From Bacillota bacterium (GTDB lineage Bacteria; Bacillota; Clostridia; Acetivibrionales; DSM-1351): 64,000 nt of DNA. Positions 32,768-41,514 of the stretch are shown piece by piece (position 1 is the first letter of the stretch; each line of letters opens with the position of its first letter). The stretch is from the NCBI GenBank assembly GCA_023409265.1, contig JAEYHZ010000046.1:124001-188000 (forward strand), read 5' to 3'. Under the pieces are notes generated by a model, which worked only from the letters and a program-made list of their open reading frames with translations, searched no databases and was not told the origin of the DNA. The translations under genes were made by a program, and so were the position numbers.

Positions 32768-34062
32768 TTGACATCTTAACATTGTATGCAATTATTGCTA
32801 TATGGAGTCTTATGCTTATAAATGTGGTTATATCTATCGGAGGCTTTATTTATTATATCCGGGTAAACCGGACCGATGGTCATGTCAAGCTGGACGAATA
32901 CCCTATGGTATCCATCATGGTACCTGCTCATAATGAGAGTATAGTAATTAGAAAAACCGTACAGGCATTACTTAATCTTGATTATCCAAAGGATAAATAT
33001 GAGATTATTGTCATTAATGACAATTCCTCGGATGATTCTGCTGAGGTTTTAAAAAAAATCCAATTTAACAATCCTGACAGAAAATTGATTGTTATTAATA
33101 CAGATAATGTTTCGGGAGGTAAAGGCAAGTCAAATGCTCTTAATATTGGCTTTTCAGTCAGTACCGGAAGCGTTATAGCCATTTACGACGCAGATAATAC
33201 ACCTGAACCCAATGCACTTACACTGCTGGTAGAAAATCTTATGTCGGATGACAAGCTTGGTGCAGTTATTGGCAAGTTCAGAACCAGAAACAGAAATGCA
33301 TCCTTGATAACACGGTTTGTGAATATTGAAACTCTTGCATACCAGTGTATGAATCAGGCAGGCAGATGGTTTTTCTTCAACCTGTGTACTATACCCGGAA
33401 CGAATTTTGTTGTCCGCCGCAGTATAATAGAGAGAATAGGCGGCTGGGATACCAAAGCCCTGTCGGAGGATACCGAGATAAGCTTCAGAATATACAGGAT
33501 GGGCTATAAAATAAAGCTGATGCCTCTTGCCGTAACCTGGGAACAGGAACCGCAGCTCCTCCGTATATGGCTTAAGCAAAGAACAAGATGGGCTAAGGGT
33601 AATATCTATGTCTTAAAAGAAAATTTCAAGTATGTTTTTGATCGTACTGCCGGTGCCATGCGGCTGGATGTTCTATATTACGGACTGGTATATATATTAA
33701 TGCTGTCCTCCCTTGTCTGCTCCGACCTGATATTTATTCTATCAATCCTGGGTTTTCAACATGTCACGCTGGGCGGCTTTTCAAGTATGCTGTGGGTTAT
33801 GGCCATATTGGTATTTGTTTTAAATGTTTTAATAACGCTGGCTGTTGAGAAAAATGAATTCAATTTGCAGTCTGCATTACTGATTCTTCTGATGTTATTT
33901 ACCTATTCAAAGCTTTGGGTGATTGTAGTTTTAAATGCTGTAATCCAGAGTGCAAATGATGCAATATTCAAACGTGAAGTCAAGTGGTATAAAACTGAAC
34001 GATCGATGGAAACTAATAAGGAACCGGGGGCGATAAGTGATGTTGAAAGTAAAAGGAAGTAG
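32758..34062 (+). CDS. processive GT2 synthase, BcsA-like, no PilZ
   Basis: 434 residues from TTG 32758 behind a G-rich site, overlapping the previous gene by 10 bp. One N-terminal helix pair, then a GT2 domain (about 48-280) with the full processive set: D88 in INDNSSDD, D144-A-D146, the ED of LSEDTE (237-238) and Q274-R-T-R-W278. At least four helices follow. This is the catalytic signature of cellulose, hyaluronan and poly-GlcNAc synthases. Unlike BcsA it ends about 30 residues after the last helix with no PilZ domain, so cyclic-di-GMP cannot act on it in the usual way. The BcsB-like partner follows. Polymer identity is unknown. Confidence 0.88.
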   Translation: MELIDILTLYAIIAIWSLMLINVVISIGGFIYYIRVNRTDGHVKLDEYPMVSIMVPAHNESIVIRKTVQALLNLDYPKDKYEIIVINDNSSDDSAEVLKKIQFNNPDRKLIVINTDNVSGGKGKSNALNIGFSVSTGSVIAIYDADNTPEPNALTLLVENLMSDDKLGAVIGKFRTRNRNASLITRFVNIETLAYQCMNQAGRWFFFNLCTIPGTNFVVRRSIIERIGGWDTKALSEDTEISFRIYRMGYKIKLMPLAVTWEQEPQLLRIWLKQRTRWAKGNIYVLKENFKYVFDRTAGAMRLDVLYYGLVYILMLSSLVCSDLIFILSILGFQHVTLGGFSSMLWVMAILVFVLNVLITLAVEKNEFNLQSALLILLMLFTYSKLWVIVVLNAVIQSANDAIFKREVKWYKTERSMETNKEPGAISDVESKRK

Positions 34063-36316
34063 ATTCCGCAAAGTCTTTATTTTTATTTTAATAATAATCA
34101 GTGTAATTTTAAGCAGTACACAGGGTGTTTATATGGCCCCGGTTTCAGATGCTGAAAAAACTGAAGTTAATAAAGATACTTCAAAAGCTCAAAAAGATAT
34201 AATAACACCTGAAGATTCCTTATTATCAAGTGTAAACAGCATGCTCAAAACGGCGGGTGAACCCATCGGCGTAAAGCCCAAAGTGCCAAAGGCGGCAAAT
34301 ACAACAGACTTTCTCTGGGATTCACCCCAAACCCTCGGCGGGATATACTCTTCAACCGAGTTATATTTCACCCTTCCAAAATACTGGGATACCAAATATG
34401 TCTGTGTCCGGCTGGAATACAGGGTCAGTCAGTTAATAGGGGAGACTCCCTGTACTCTTACATTTTCTATGAATAAGCAGCCTTTTTATTCCTGCAATAT
34501 AAAATATAAAAACAATGGAACAAATTTTATATACGTTCTGATACCAAAAGAATTGCTAAAAAATGACAAAGAAAGCAGATCCAATACTTTGCTTATATCA
34601 GGATACGCCAGACTGTATAATGAGCAGGGGTGTATTGATGATGACAGCAATGCCAACTGGATAACCATAACAGACGCATCAGGCGTGGAGGTAGGCTATG
34701 ATTTAAAGCCCCATAATAACCGTATAGATTACTATCCCTATCCATTCATGTCCACAGAAAACAAAACAGGAAGTGATACGCTTATATCCGTTGCAAGTGC
34801 TTCCCAGAATGAAGAAGTTTCAACAGCCATGATGATAATGTCACAGCTCAGCAAGAGTACTTCGGGTAAAAACAATCTGACTATGGCCACATGGGAGGAA
34901 GCCCGGAACAGGAAAAGCAGCAGCCGGATAGTTGTGGGATTATCCAAAGATATGCCACCGGATATAATAAACAAAATAGAACCCTATAGAAACCAATTAA
35001 AGGGGCAGGCTATGGTTTTCTTTACAAGTGATGATGCAAGCAAGCCATTACTTATCATAACCTCGGACGATGCGGACTGTCTGGCAGAAGCAGGCTTTTT
35101 CCTGGCAGACAGCGACCGTGTGGAACAGGAAAAAGACAGTGTTGCCTTTATAAAAAAGGGAACAGCCCAGATAAAAATTAATGCAGTAAAACAAAGTGAT
35201 GTCAAGGCTGACCGGTACACCCTGCAGGAGATGACTGGGGGCGGCTTTGAGTTTATCGGACCCTTCCATCAGGTCAAAACTCTGTTTCTGCCAATACCTG
35301 CAGATTATACACTGTCATCGGCAAGTAAAGTAACTGTCAATTTCAGATACAGCAAGAACCTTGATTTTAAACGTTCAATGCTGACAGTTTACTGGGGAGA
35401 CATTCCTGTGGGAAGTAAAAAGCTTACGCTTGAAAAAGCCGACAATGATGAACTAACCTTTTTCATGCCTGCTGATGTTGTGGGAACCTATGCCGGCAGT
35501 ATAAAATTTGCATTTGATCTGGAAGTACCAGATCTGTTTTGTACAACACGCCGTGATGAAATGCCCTGGGCGTATATAACGAAAAACTCCTCCATTTACC
35601 TGCCCCCCGACAATAATACCAGGTTGAGCTTTAACAGCAGACCTTCTCCATTTCAGAGAAATGGAAGCTTAAATGATGTGCTGCTTGTATTATCAGACAA
35701 ACCGTCTTCGGATGAGCTGACTTTATTGGGCAGAACTCTAGCTCTTTATTCAAAAACAGCTGATGCCTATGGAAGCTTAAAGGTAGTTAAGGCTGGTGAG
35801 TTTAATGAAAAGGAAGCAAATTATAATATTATAACCTCAGGTACTCCGGCAGATAACAGTCTTATACAAAAAATAAACGGAAATCTGTATTTCAAATATA
35901 ACAGTACCGGAACAGAATTTGTAACTAATGAGAAATTAATTCTTGCAACTGATTATGCAAAATCAATCGGAACCTTGCAGCTGCTGAAATCGCCCTTTGC
36001 CGAAAGCAGGGCAATGCTTGTGTTGACGGGCCCCGATAAAAATTCGCTTAAAATGGTATCACAAATAGTCAGTAATGAAAAAACCAGCTGGAACCTGAGC
36101 AAGGATTTTGTGCTGATTGACACCGAAGGCAATATCAAATCCTACCAGTTTCAGAATTATGAAATCAAAGAGAAAAATCCAAGTATCATACAAAGTGTAA
36201 CCGAGAATAAAAACTCTCTGCTTTTTGCTCTTGCAGGCACTTCTGTTATGGTGGTTCTGTTTCTTGCTATGATACTGATATTTATCAGAATGAAGCGAAA
36301 TAGGAAACCCCATTAA
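34040..36316 (+). CDS. BcsB-like extracytoplasmic co-polymerase
   Basis: About 758 residues; ATG 34040 or GTG 34037 could start, both behind GGGGG and overlapping the synthase gene. A signal/anchor (FRKVFIFILIIISVIL) and a C-terminal helix (about 728-750) hold a large external part. The order of beta-rich segments (WDSPQTLGGIYSSTELYFTL; SYRVS-type carbohydrate-binding strands; a second repeat near VKTLFLPIPADYTLSS) matches BcsB, with two jelly-roll and two flavodoxin-like domains. In cellulose synthase BcsB guides the nascent chain and its tail helix is needed for BcsA activity. This gene closes the operon, right before a strong terminator. Confidence 0.83.
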   Translation: MLKVKGSRFRKVFIFILIIISVILSSTQGVYMAPVSDAEKTEVNKDTSKAQKDIITPEDSLLSSVNSMLKTAGEPIGVKPKVPKAANTTDFLWDSPQTLGGIYSSTELYFTLPKYWDTKYVCVRLEYRVSQLIGETPCTLTFSMNKQPFYSCNIKYKNNGTNFIYVLIPKELLKNDKESRSNTLLISGYARLYNEQGCIDDDSNANWITITDASGVEVGYDLKPHNNRIDYYPYPFMSTENKTGSDTLISVASASQNEEVSTAMMIMSQLSKSTSGKNNLTMATWEEARNRKSSSRIVVGLSKDMPPDIINKIEPYRNQLKGQAMVFFTSDDASKPLLIITSDDADCLAEAGFFLADSDRVEQEKDSVAFIKKGTAQIKINAVKQSDVKADRYTLQEMTGGGFEFIGPFHQVKTLFLPIPADYTLSSASKVTVNFRYSKNLDFKRSMLTVYWGDIPVGSKKLTLEKADNDELTFFMPADVVGTYAGSIKFAFDLEVPDLFCTTRRDEMPWAYITKNSSIYLPPDNNTRLSFNSRPSPFQRNGSLNDVLLVLSDKPSSDELTLLGRTLALYSKTADAYGSLKVVKAGEFNEKEANYNIITSGTPADNSLIQKINGNLYFKYNSTGTEFVTNEKLILATDYAKSIGTLQLLKSPFAESRAMLVLTGPDKNSLKMVSQIVSNEKTSWNLSKDFVLIDTEGNIKSYQFQNYEIKEKNPSIIQSVTENKNSLLFALAGTSVMVVLFLAMILIFIRMKRNRKPH

Positions 36317-36368
36317 ACCTACACAAAATTTAACTTGGCAGATATGGAATTAATTGTAAAATACATTA

Positions 36369-36419
36369 CCGCCCCCACAGTATGCTTTAAAGGTGAACAT
36401 ACTGATGGGGGCGGTTTTT
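36369..36419 (+). terminator. strong terminator of exopolysaccharide operon
   Basis: CCGCCCCC (36369-36376) and CAGTATG (36378-36384) pair with CATACTG (36398-36404) and GGGGGCGG (36407-36414), followed by TTTTT. It also faces the convergent nitroreductase gene. Confidence 0.9.
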
Positions 36420-36447
36420 GTTAACTGATCAACGTAAGGAATTTATT

Positions 36448-37047
36448 CTATTTAAAAAATTTCACTCTGCTCTCGAGGGGCTGGAACTGTTTAGCGTCAG
36501 GAGCTGCAGTCGGTTTCCCGAAAGGCATCTGACCAAGCAGCTTCCAGTTTGATGGCACATTCCATTGTTTTCTTACTTCTTCATCAATTAAAGGGTTATA
36601 GTGCTGGAGAGAAGCCCCCAGGCCTTCTGACTCAAGTGAAGTCCATACAACGAATTGTAGCATACCGTTGGCTTCAAGTGACCATACCGGGAAATTATCC
36701 TTATATAAAGCAAACTGTTGTTGAAGGGATTCAATAACTGTCTGATCTTCAAAGAAAAGAACAGTACCGTAACCGCTTTTGAAGGAATTGATTTTTTGCT
36801 CGGTAGAGGAAAAGTTCTCTGCAGGTACGATTTTTCCAAGTTCCTCCTTTGTCAGATCCCACAATTTGTCATGGTTCTGTCCCAATAATACTATTACTCT
36901 TCCGCTCTGACTGTTGAAAGCGGAAGGAGTATGCTTTACTGCATCATTTATGATTTCCTGAATTCTGTCATCAGAAACGGTAGATTCTTTACTTATTCCA
37001 TAATAAGTACGTCTATCCTTTACTGCATTATAAAAATCCTTTGACAT
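36448..37047 (-). CDS. nitroreductase family protein, Frm2-like
   Basis: 199 residues. The N-terminus DRRTYYGISKES and HTPSAFNSQSGRVIVLLG follow the nitroreductase fold's FMN-binding pattern. The spacing and the ending (WKLLGQMPFGKPTAAPDAKQFQPLESRVKFF) match the Frm2/Hbn1/YdgI group, which use FMN to reduce nitro compounds or serve redox homeostasis, usually as homodimers. It is cytoplasmic, has an AAGGAGGG ribosome site, and is transcribed alone toward the exopolysaccharide terminator. Confidence 0.87.
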   Translation of the reverse strand: MSKDFYNAVKDRRTYYGISKESTVSDDRIQEIINDAVKHTPSAFNSQSGRVIVLLGQNHDKLWDLTKEELGKIVPAENFSSTEQKINSFKSGYGTVLFFEDQTVIESLQQQFALYKDNFPVWSLEANGMLQFVVWTSLESEGLGASLQHYNPLIDEEVRKQWNVPSNWKLLGQMPFGKPTAAPDAKQFQPLESRVKFFK

Positions 37048-37274
37048 TGAGAAGCCCTCCTTTATAATTAAACTACATCAAGATTTTCTTATTTGGTTAT
37101 AATTTTAACTGCTTATATAAAATTTACCACCAATAGCTGAGTACAAACATATTTTCTGTTGATTTCCTTAAATTATTCCGAATTAAAAGAAGAAGGGAAA
37201 AATGCTGTCTAACTACTCTTGTTTGTATTTTTTAGTCTTAACACAGTGTAAAACTTTATGATTTTACAGAGCAA

Positions 37275-37308
37275 TAAAAAAACTGCCGGCATTGTATGCT
37301 GACAGTCT
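37275..37308 (-). terminator. terminator of DEAD-box helicase gene (minus strand)
   Basis: On the minus strand ACTG and GCAT pair with ATGC and CAGT around a 3-nt loop with one internal mismatch region, then a run of T (37275-37282). Confidence 0.65.
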
Positions 37309-37329
37309 TGCAATTAATTCTATTATTAT

Positions 37330-39147
37330 TTAATCATGCCTAAAGGATTTATTGCCCGAGGACTTTTGGCCGGCAGTTTTCGTGACCGTGGTTTTCAGTC
37401 CGGAATGGCCTGATTTCCTTCTGGAACCCTGAGTGCTGCTGTCATGTCCGCTGTGTCCGGTAAATGTGGCGAAAGTTCCCCTGCCGCTGTTTCTTCCAGA
37501 GCTGAAGCCGCTTCGCCCACCTTTTTTGCGTGGGGTGGATTTCTCCACATTTATTCTCTTACCCTTAATAGTATAGTTCTTCATTGATCTAAGAATCTCT
37601 GGAGCGAATTCCTTTGGCACTTCAACAAAGGAGTACCTGTCAAATATGTCAATGGAACCTACCATTTTACCCGGCAGCCCCGAAGATTCAACAAGGCTTT
37701 CAATTATATGCTTTGGCTGTATTTTATTTTCACTGCCTATGTTTATAAACAGCCTTACCATATCGCTTTCCGGGCCGTTATCGGAAAGCTCATCTATTTC
37801 ACCTACAGAACTGGGCTGGCTGCCGTTTTGCTCAGCATACATTTTTAAAAGTGTAGCAGCTACGTCAAGGGAGGTTACGAAACTTTCCTCCTGGTCTTCT
37901 GTCTCGGAATTCAGGGTATCCACGAACTTCTCAATATGGCTGATATATTTTGATAAATGCTCATGTCCAAGGTTTTCCTTAAGAGACTTTAGGACATTTG
38001 ACATTTTCTTTTCCTCAACATCATTAATGCTTGGCGGTTTTATAAGGGTTACTGTTGATCTGGTGTAGCGCTGGATATCTCTCAGTTTGTATATTTCTCT
38101 TCCGGAGATAAAGGTAAAGGCTTTACCTGTCCTGCCGGCTCTGCCTGTTCTGCCGATTCTATGAACATAGTATTCTTCATCGCTGGGTATATCATAATTG
38201 AAAACAGCTTCCACATCATCCACATCGATTCCTCTTGCTGCAACATCAGTGGCAATAAGTATATCAAAATTCCCTTTTCTGAACTGTGACATAACCTTAT
38301 CCCTGTGCTCCTGACGCATGTCCCCATGAAGAGCTTCGGCGGAATAGCCTCTGGATTGAAGACCGGAAGTCAGTTCATCAACTCTTTTTTTAGTATTGCA
38401 GAATACCAGCGAAAGCTTTATATCATTTGTATCTATTAATCGTGATAGAACCTCAAGCTTTGCAGATTCCTTCACTTCAAGATAATACTGTTCTATCCTT
38501 GGGACTGTCAGCTCCTTGTGAGCTACTTTTATATGGACGGGGTTTTTTTGATATTTCTTGGTTATATCAAGAATTTCCTTCGGCATTGTAGCTGAAAAGA
38601 GTATTGTCTGTCTGTCCTCAGGGACTTTTTCCAAAATGGTATCAATATCTTCACGGAAACCCATATTAAGCATTTCATCTGCTTCATCCAAAACTATCAT
38701 TTTCAGATTTTCAAACTTTAAGGTTCTGCGTCTCATGTGGTCCATAACACGGCCGGGGGTCCCGATTATAATCTGAGGGCGCTTCTTTAGAGCCAAAATC
38801 TGCCTGTCTATTGGCTGACCTCCATAAACAGGAAGAATTCTGATTCCATCTTTATATTTTAATACATTTCTGAGTTCTTCAGAGGATTGTATTGCCAGCT
38901 CTCTTGTGGGGCATAATACCAATACCTGGATAGATTCCAGCTCGGACTGAATTATTTCAATAGCGGGAATACCGAATGCACAGGTTTTTCCTGTTCCTGT
39001 CTGAGCCTGACCTATTAAATCATGACCGTTTAGAATTGGGGGGATGGATTGGGATTGAATGGGGGTGGCCTCTTCAAAGCCCATATCTGCTATTGCACGC
39101 TGTACTTCATCTGATAGGTTTAAATCTTTAAAACTTAAATTTTCCAT
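37330..39147 (-). CDS. DEAD-box RNA helicase with DbpA-type RNA-binding domain
   Basis: 605 residues. All motifs are present: Q motif (ATPIQSQSIP), Walker A AQTGTGKT (48-55), PTRELA, DEAD (about 154), SAT, and HRIGRTGRAGR in the second RecA lobe. After about residue 390 a helical linker leads to a DbpA/CsdA-like RNA-binding fold (about 465-550; GSIDIFDRYSFVEVP), then a Gly/Arg/Ser-rich basic tail. The closest functional group is CshA/DeaD-type helicases in cold adaptation, ribosome assembly and RNA decay. A second helicase gene starts divergently 243 bp away. Confidence 0.93.
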   Translation of the reverse strand: MENLSFKDLNLSDEVQRAIADMGFEEATPIQSQSIPPILNGHDLIGQAQTGTGKTCAFGIPAIEIIQSELESIQVLVLCPTRELAIQSSEELRNVLKYKDGIRILPVYGGQPIDRQILALKKRPQIIIGTPGRVMDHMRRRTLKFENLKMIVLDEADEMLNMGFREDIDTILEKVPEDRQTILFSATMPKEILDITKKYQKNPVHIKVAHKELTVPRIEQYYLEVKESAKLEVLSRLIDTNDIKLSLVFCNTKKRVDELTSGLQSRGYSAEALHGDMRQEHRDKVMSQFRKGNFDILIATDVAARGIDVDDVEAVFNYDIPSDEEYYVHRIGRTGRAGRTGKAFTFISGREIYKLRDIQRYTRSTVTLIKPPSINDVEEKKMSNVLKSLKENLGHEHLSKYISHIEKFVDTLNSETEDQEESFVTSLDVAATLLKMYAEQNGSQPSSVGEIDELSDNGPESDMVRLFINIGSENKIQPKHIIESLVESSGLPGKMVGSIDIFDRYSFVEVPKEFAPEILRSMKNYTIKGKRINVEKSTPRKKGGRSGFSSGRNSGRGTFATFTGHSGHDSSTQGSRRKSGHSGLKTTVTKTAGQKSSGNKSFRHD

Positions 39148-39389
39148 TTTTATTTTTCACTAATTCCTTCACTTTTTAATTTTTATGCACTATACAATAA
39201 TAATTATTATTTGCCGAATTTGCAATGTTTATTTATTTTCCGGGAATTGTATAATTATTATAGCTCAAGTGTACCAGCATATTTGCCACAATTTTACAGA
39301 TTTGCAGTTTGGTTGCGGCTCATGCCGGGCTATGTTATTATATTGAGTGGTAACAGAAACCCCAGCAATATGGAAAATAAGGAGAAATA

Positions 39390-40781
39390 ATGATATTTAA
39401 AGATCTGAACTTGATAGAGCCTATATTAAAGGCTATTGAATATGAAAAATATGAGATCCCTACGCCAATTCAACAACAGGCAATTCCCCCAATACTGGAC
39501 CAAAGGGATCTGCTTGGCTGCGCACAGACAGGAACTGGCAAAACCGCCGCTTTTGCCATGCCTATAATTCAATTGCTTTCCACAGAAACATTTAAAAACA
39601 AAGTCAGACCAATCAGGGCACTCATACTTACGCCCACGAGAGAATTGGCAATGCAGATAATGGAGAGCTTTGCTGCCTATGGCAGATTTACTTTATTAAA
39701 ATACTGCGTAATTTTTGGCGGTGTTGCTCAGAAGCCACAAACCGATCAACTGAGGTCAGGAGTTGATATTTTGATTGCGACTCCCGGGAGATTACTTGAC
39801 TTGATCAACCAAAAATATATTGACCTATCAGATATTAAGTATTTTGTTCTGGATGAGGCTGATAGAATGTTGGATATGGGTTTTGGTCATGATGTGAGGA
39901 GAATAATCAAACTTCTGCCCCAGAAAAGGCAAACACTTTTATTCTCTGCTACCATGCCTGGAGAAATTGCACAACTGGCGGATTCCTTGCTGAATAATCC
40001 GGTTAAGGTATCTGTGACACCTGTTTCTTCTACTGTCGATACTATTTCCCAGTCTGTATATTTTGTAGAAAAAAAAGACAAAAGAGCCCTGTTAATACAC
40101 CTTTTAAAAGATAAAACCATTGATTCGGTATTGGTATTTACACGTACAAAGCATGGTGCCGATAGAGTGGCAAAAACCCTGGTAAAGGCTGGAATAAAAG
40201 CCCAGGCCATTCATGGTGACAAATCTCAGGGAGCAAGACAAATGGCTTTAAATTCGTTTAAGGAAAAGAAAATAAGGGTATTGGTGGCTACTGATATAGC
40301 AGCACGCGGTATTGACGTTGATAGGTTGTCTCATGTAATTAATTTTGATCTTCCGGATTCTCCTGAAACATATGTTCATAGAATTGGACGTACCGGAAGA
40401 GCCGGACAGGAAGGTGCATCAATTTCCTTCTGTGACGAAGAGGAGAAAAAGTATCTTAAAGGAATTGAAAAGCTCATATCCAAAAATATTCCGGTCATAG
40501 AAGAACATAAGTATTCTATGGTTAATAGCACTCCGTCTGTTGTTAAAAATGTTGACCGGAGAATGACGCACAGGAAGCCTGAACCAAAAGGTAATGCAGA
40601 AAAGCCGGTAAAAAGTGACTTATCTAATGAAGTAAAAAAATCCAAAGTAAAGAATCATTTTCATGCTAATACGCGTAATAATAAGCAAGCTAATAAGGCA
40701 CTATCTGATAATAAAGGATCAGGTAATAAAGTATCAGGTAATAAACCTGCAAAAAATATAAATATTCATAAAAATATATAG
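39390..40781 (+). CDS. DEAD-box RNA helicase, RhlE-like
   Basis: 463 residues. Q motif, AQTGTGKT (45-52), PTRELA, DEAD, SAT, and the lobe-2 motifs TDIAARGID and HRIGRTGRAG are all intact. The two RecA lobes fill residues 1-370. The remaining 90 residues are a Lys/Asn/Ser-rich disordered tail with small GSGNK/VSGNK repeats, the usual RhlE arrangement and likely non-specific RNA contact. It has a GGAGAA site and is divergent from the longer helicase. Probable roles are RNA remodelling and cold growth. The HAD gene follows after 18 bp, so some read-through transcription is likely. Confidence 0.92.
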   Translation: MIFKDLNLIEPILKAIEYEKYEIPTPIQQQAIPPILDQRDLLGCAQTGTGKTAAFAMPIIQLLSTETFKNKVRPIRALILTPTRELAMQIMESFAAYGRFTLLKYCVIFGGVAQKPQTDQLRSGVDILIATPGRLLDLINQKYIDLSDIKYFVLDEADRMLDMGFGHDVRRIIKLLPQKRQTLLFSATMPGEIAQLADSLLNNPVKVSVTPVSSTVDTISQSVYFVEKKDKRALLIHLLKDKTIDSVLVFTRTKHGADRVAKTLVKAGIKAQAIHGDKSQGARQMALNSFKEKKIRVLVATDIAARGIDVDRLSHVINFDLPDSPETYVHRIGRTGRAGQEGASISFCDEEEKKYLKGIEKLISKNIPVIEEHKYSMVNSTPSVVKNVDRRMTHRKPEPKGNAEKPVKSDLSNEVKKSKVKNHFHANTRNNKQANKALSDNKGSGNKVSGNKPAKNINIHKNI

Positions 40782-40799
40782 GTAATAGGGGGTAACTTT

Positions 40800-41453
40800 A
40801 TGAAAAAATTCGCATTTGTATCAGACTTTGATGGAACACTTACAGACAGGGACTTTTACCATATTGTTATGGATAAGTATTTAAAGGATTGGGCCTGGGA
40901 ATATTATGAGGAATGGAGAAAAACCAGGAAGATTAATGTGGAGTTTCTGAACAAAATCTTTGGTGCCATGGATAGGTCTGAGGAAGAAATTATGGAGGAT
41001 ATACTTGAGCTTCCTATCGATCCCTATGCGGCTGATTTTATAAAAAAAGTTGAAAGCTGCCAAGGAGATTTCTTTATATTAAGTGCTGGAACTTCATATT
41101 ATATAAAGAAGCTGCTGGCACATTTGAACATTAATAATGTTACGGTTATATCCATGGAGGGTAAATATCAGAACAGAGGTATTACAATAATGCCCGATCC
41201 TCAAAGCGAGTACTACTCCAGTATCTTTGGTGTTGATAAGGCAAAAGTTGTAAAGGCTTTGAAAGAAAAGTATGAAAAGGTTTATTTTGCAGGGGACAGC
41301 GAACCGGATATAGGAGCTGCAAAGGCAGCTGACTGCGCTTTTGCGCGGAATGACCTCCAGCAGCAGCTGACAGAACAGAACATACCCTTCATCCCTTTTA
41401 ATAAATATAATGAAGTTGAGCGGTATATGCTTGAGCATGGAATGCTCAAGTAA
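40800..41453 (+). CDS. HAD-superfamily IB phosphatase, MtnX/SerB-like
   Basis: 217 residues. The nucleophile motif DFDGTLT (9-15) starts the HAD fold, LSAGTSYYIKKLL gives motif II, and GDSEPDIGAAKAAD supplies the acidic motif IV. The helical cap (about 20-75) is the C1 type of phosphoserine phosphatase and MtnX-like enzymes. The following gene encodes a glycerol-1-phosphate dehydrogenase-like enzyme only 61 bp away, so its substrate could be a small polyol or glycerol phosphate; that is inference. A hairpin (41466-41496) lies between them. Confidence 0.85.
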   Translation: MKKFAFVSDFDGTLTDRDFYHIVMDKYLKDWAWEYYEEWRKTRKINVEFLNKIFGAMDRSEEEIMEDILELPIDPYAADFIKKVESCQGDFFILSAGTSYYIKKLLAHLNINNVTVISMEGKYQNRGITIMPDPQSEYYSSIFGVDKAKVVKALKEKYEKVYFAGDSEPDIGAAKAADCAFARNDLQQQLTEQNIPFIPFNKYNEVERYMLEHGMLK

Positions 41454-41465
41454 AATAACAGGAAA

Positions 41466-41496
41466 TTGCAAGTGTGACCAAAAACACTCATTGCAA
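41466..41496 (+). promoter_or_regulatory. intercistronic hairpin between HAD and G1PDH genes
   Basis: TTGCAAGTGT (41466-41475) pairs with ACAC and TTGCAA (41484-41496) with a 3-nt bulge. It has no T run, so it is more likely an mRNA-stability or operator element than a terminator. Confidence 0.4.
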
Positions 41497-41514
41497 CGTA
41501 ATAAGGAGGAGTTT

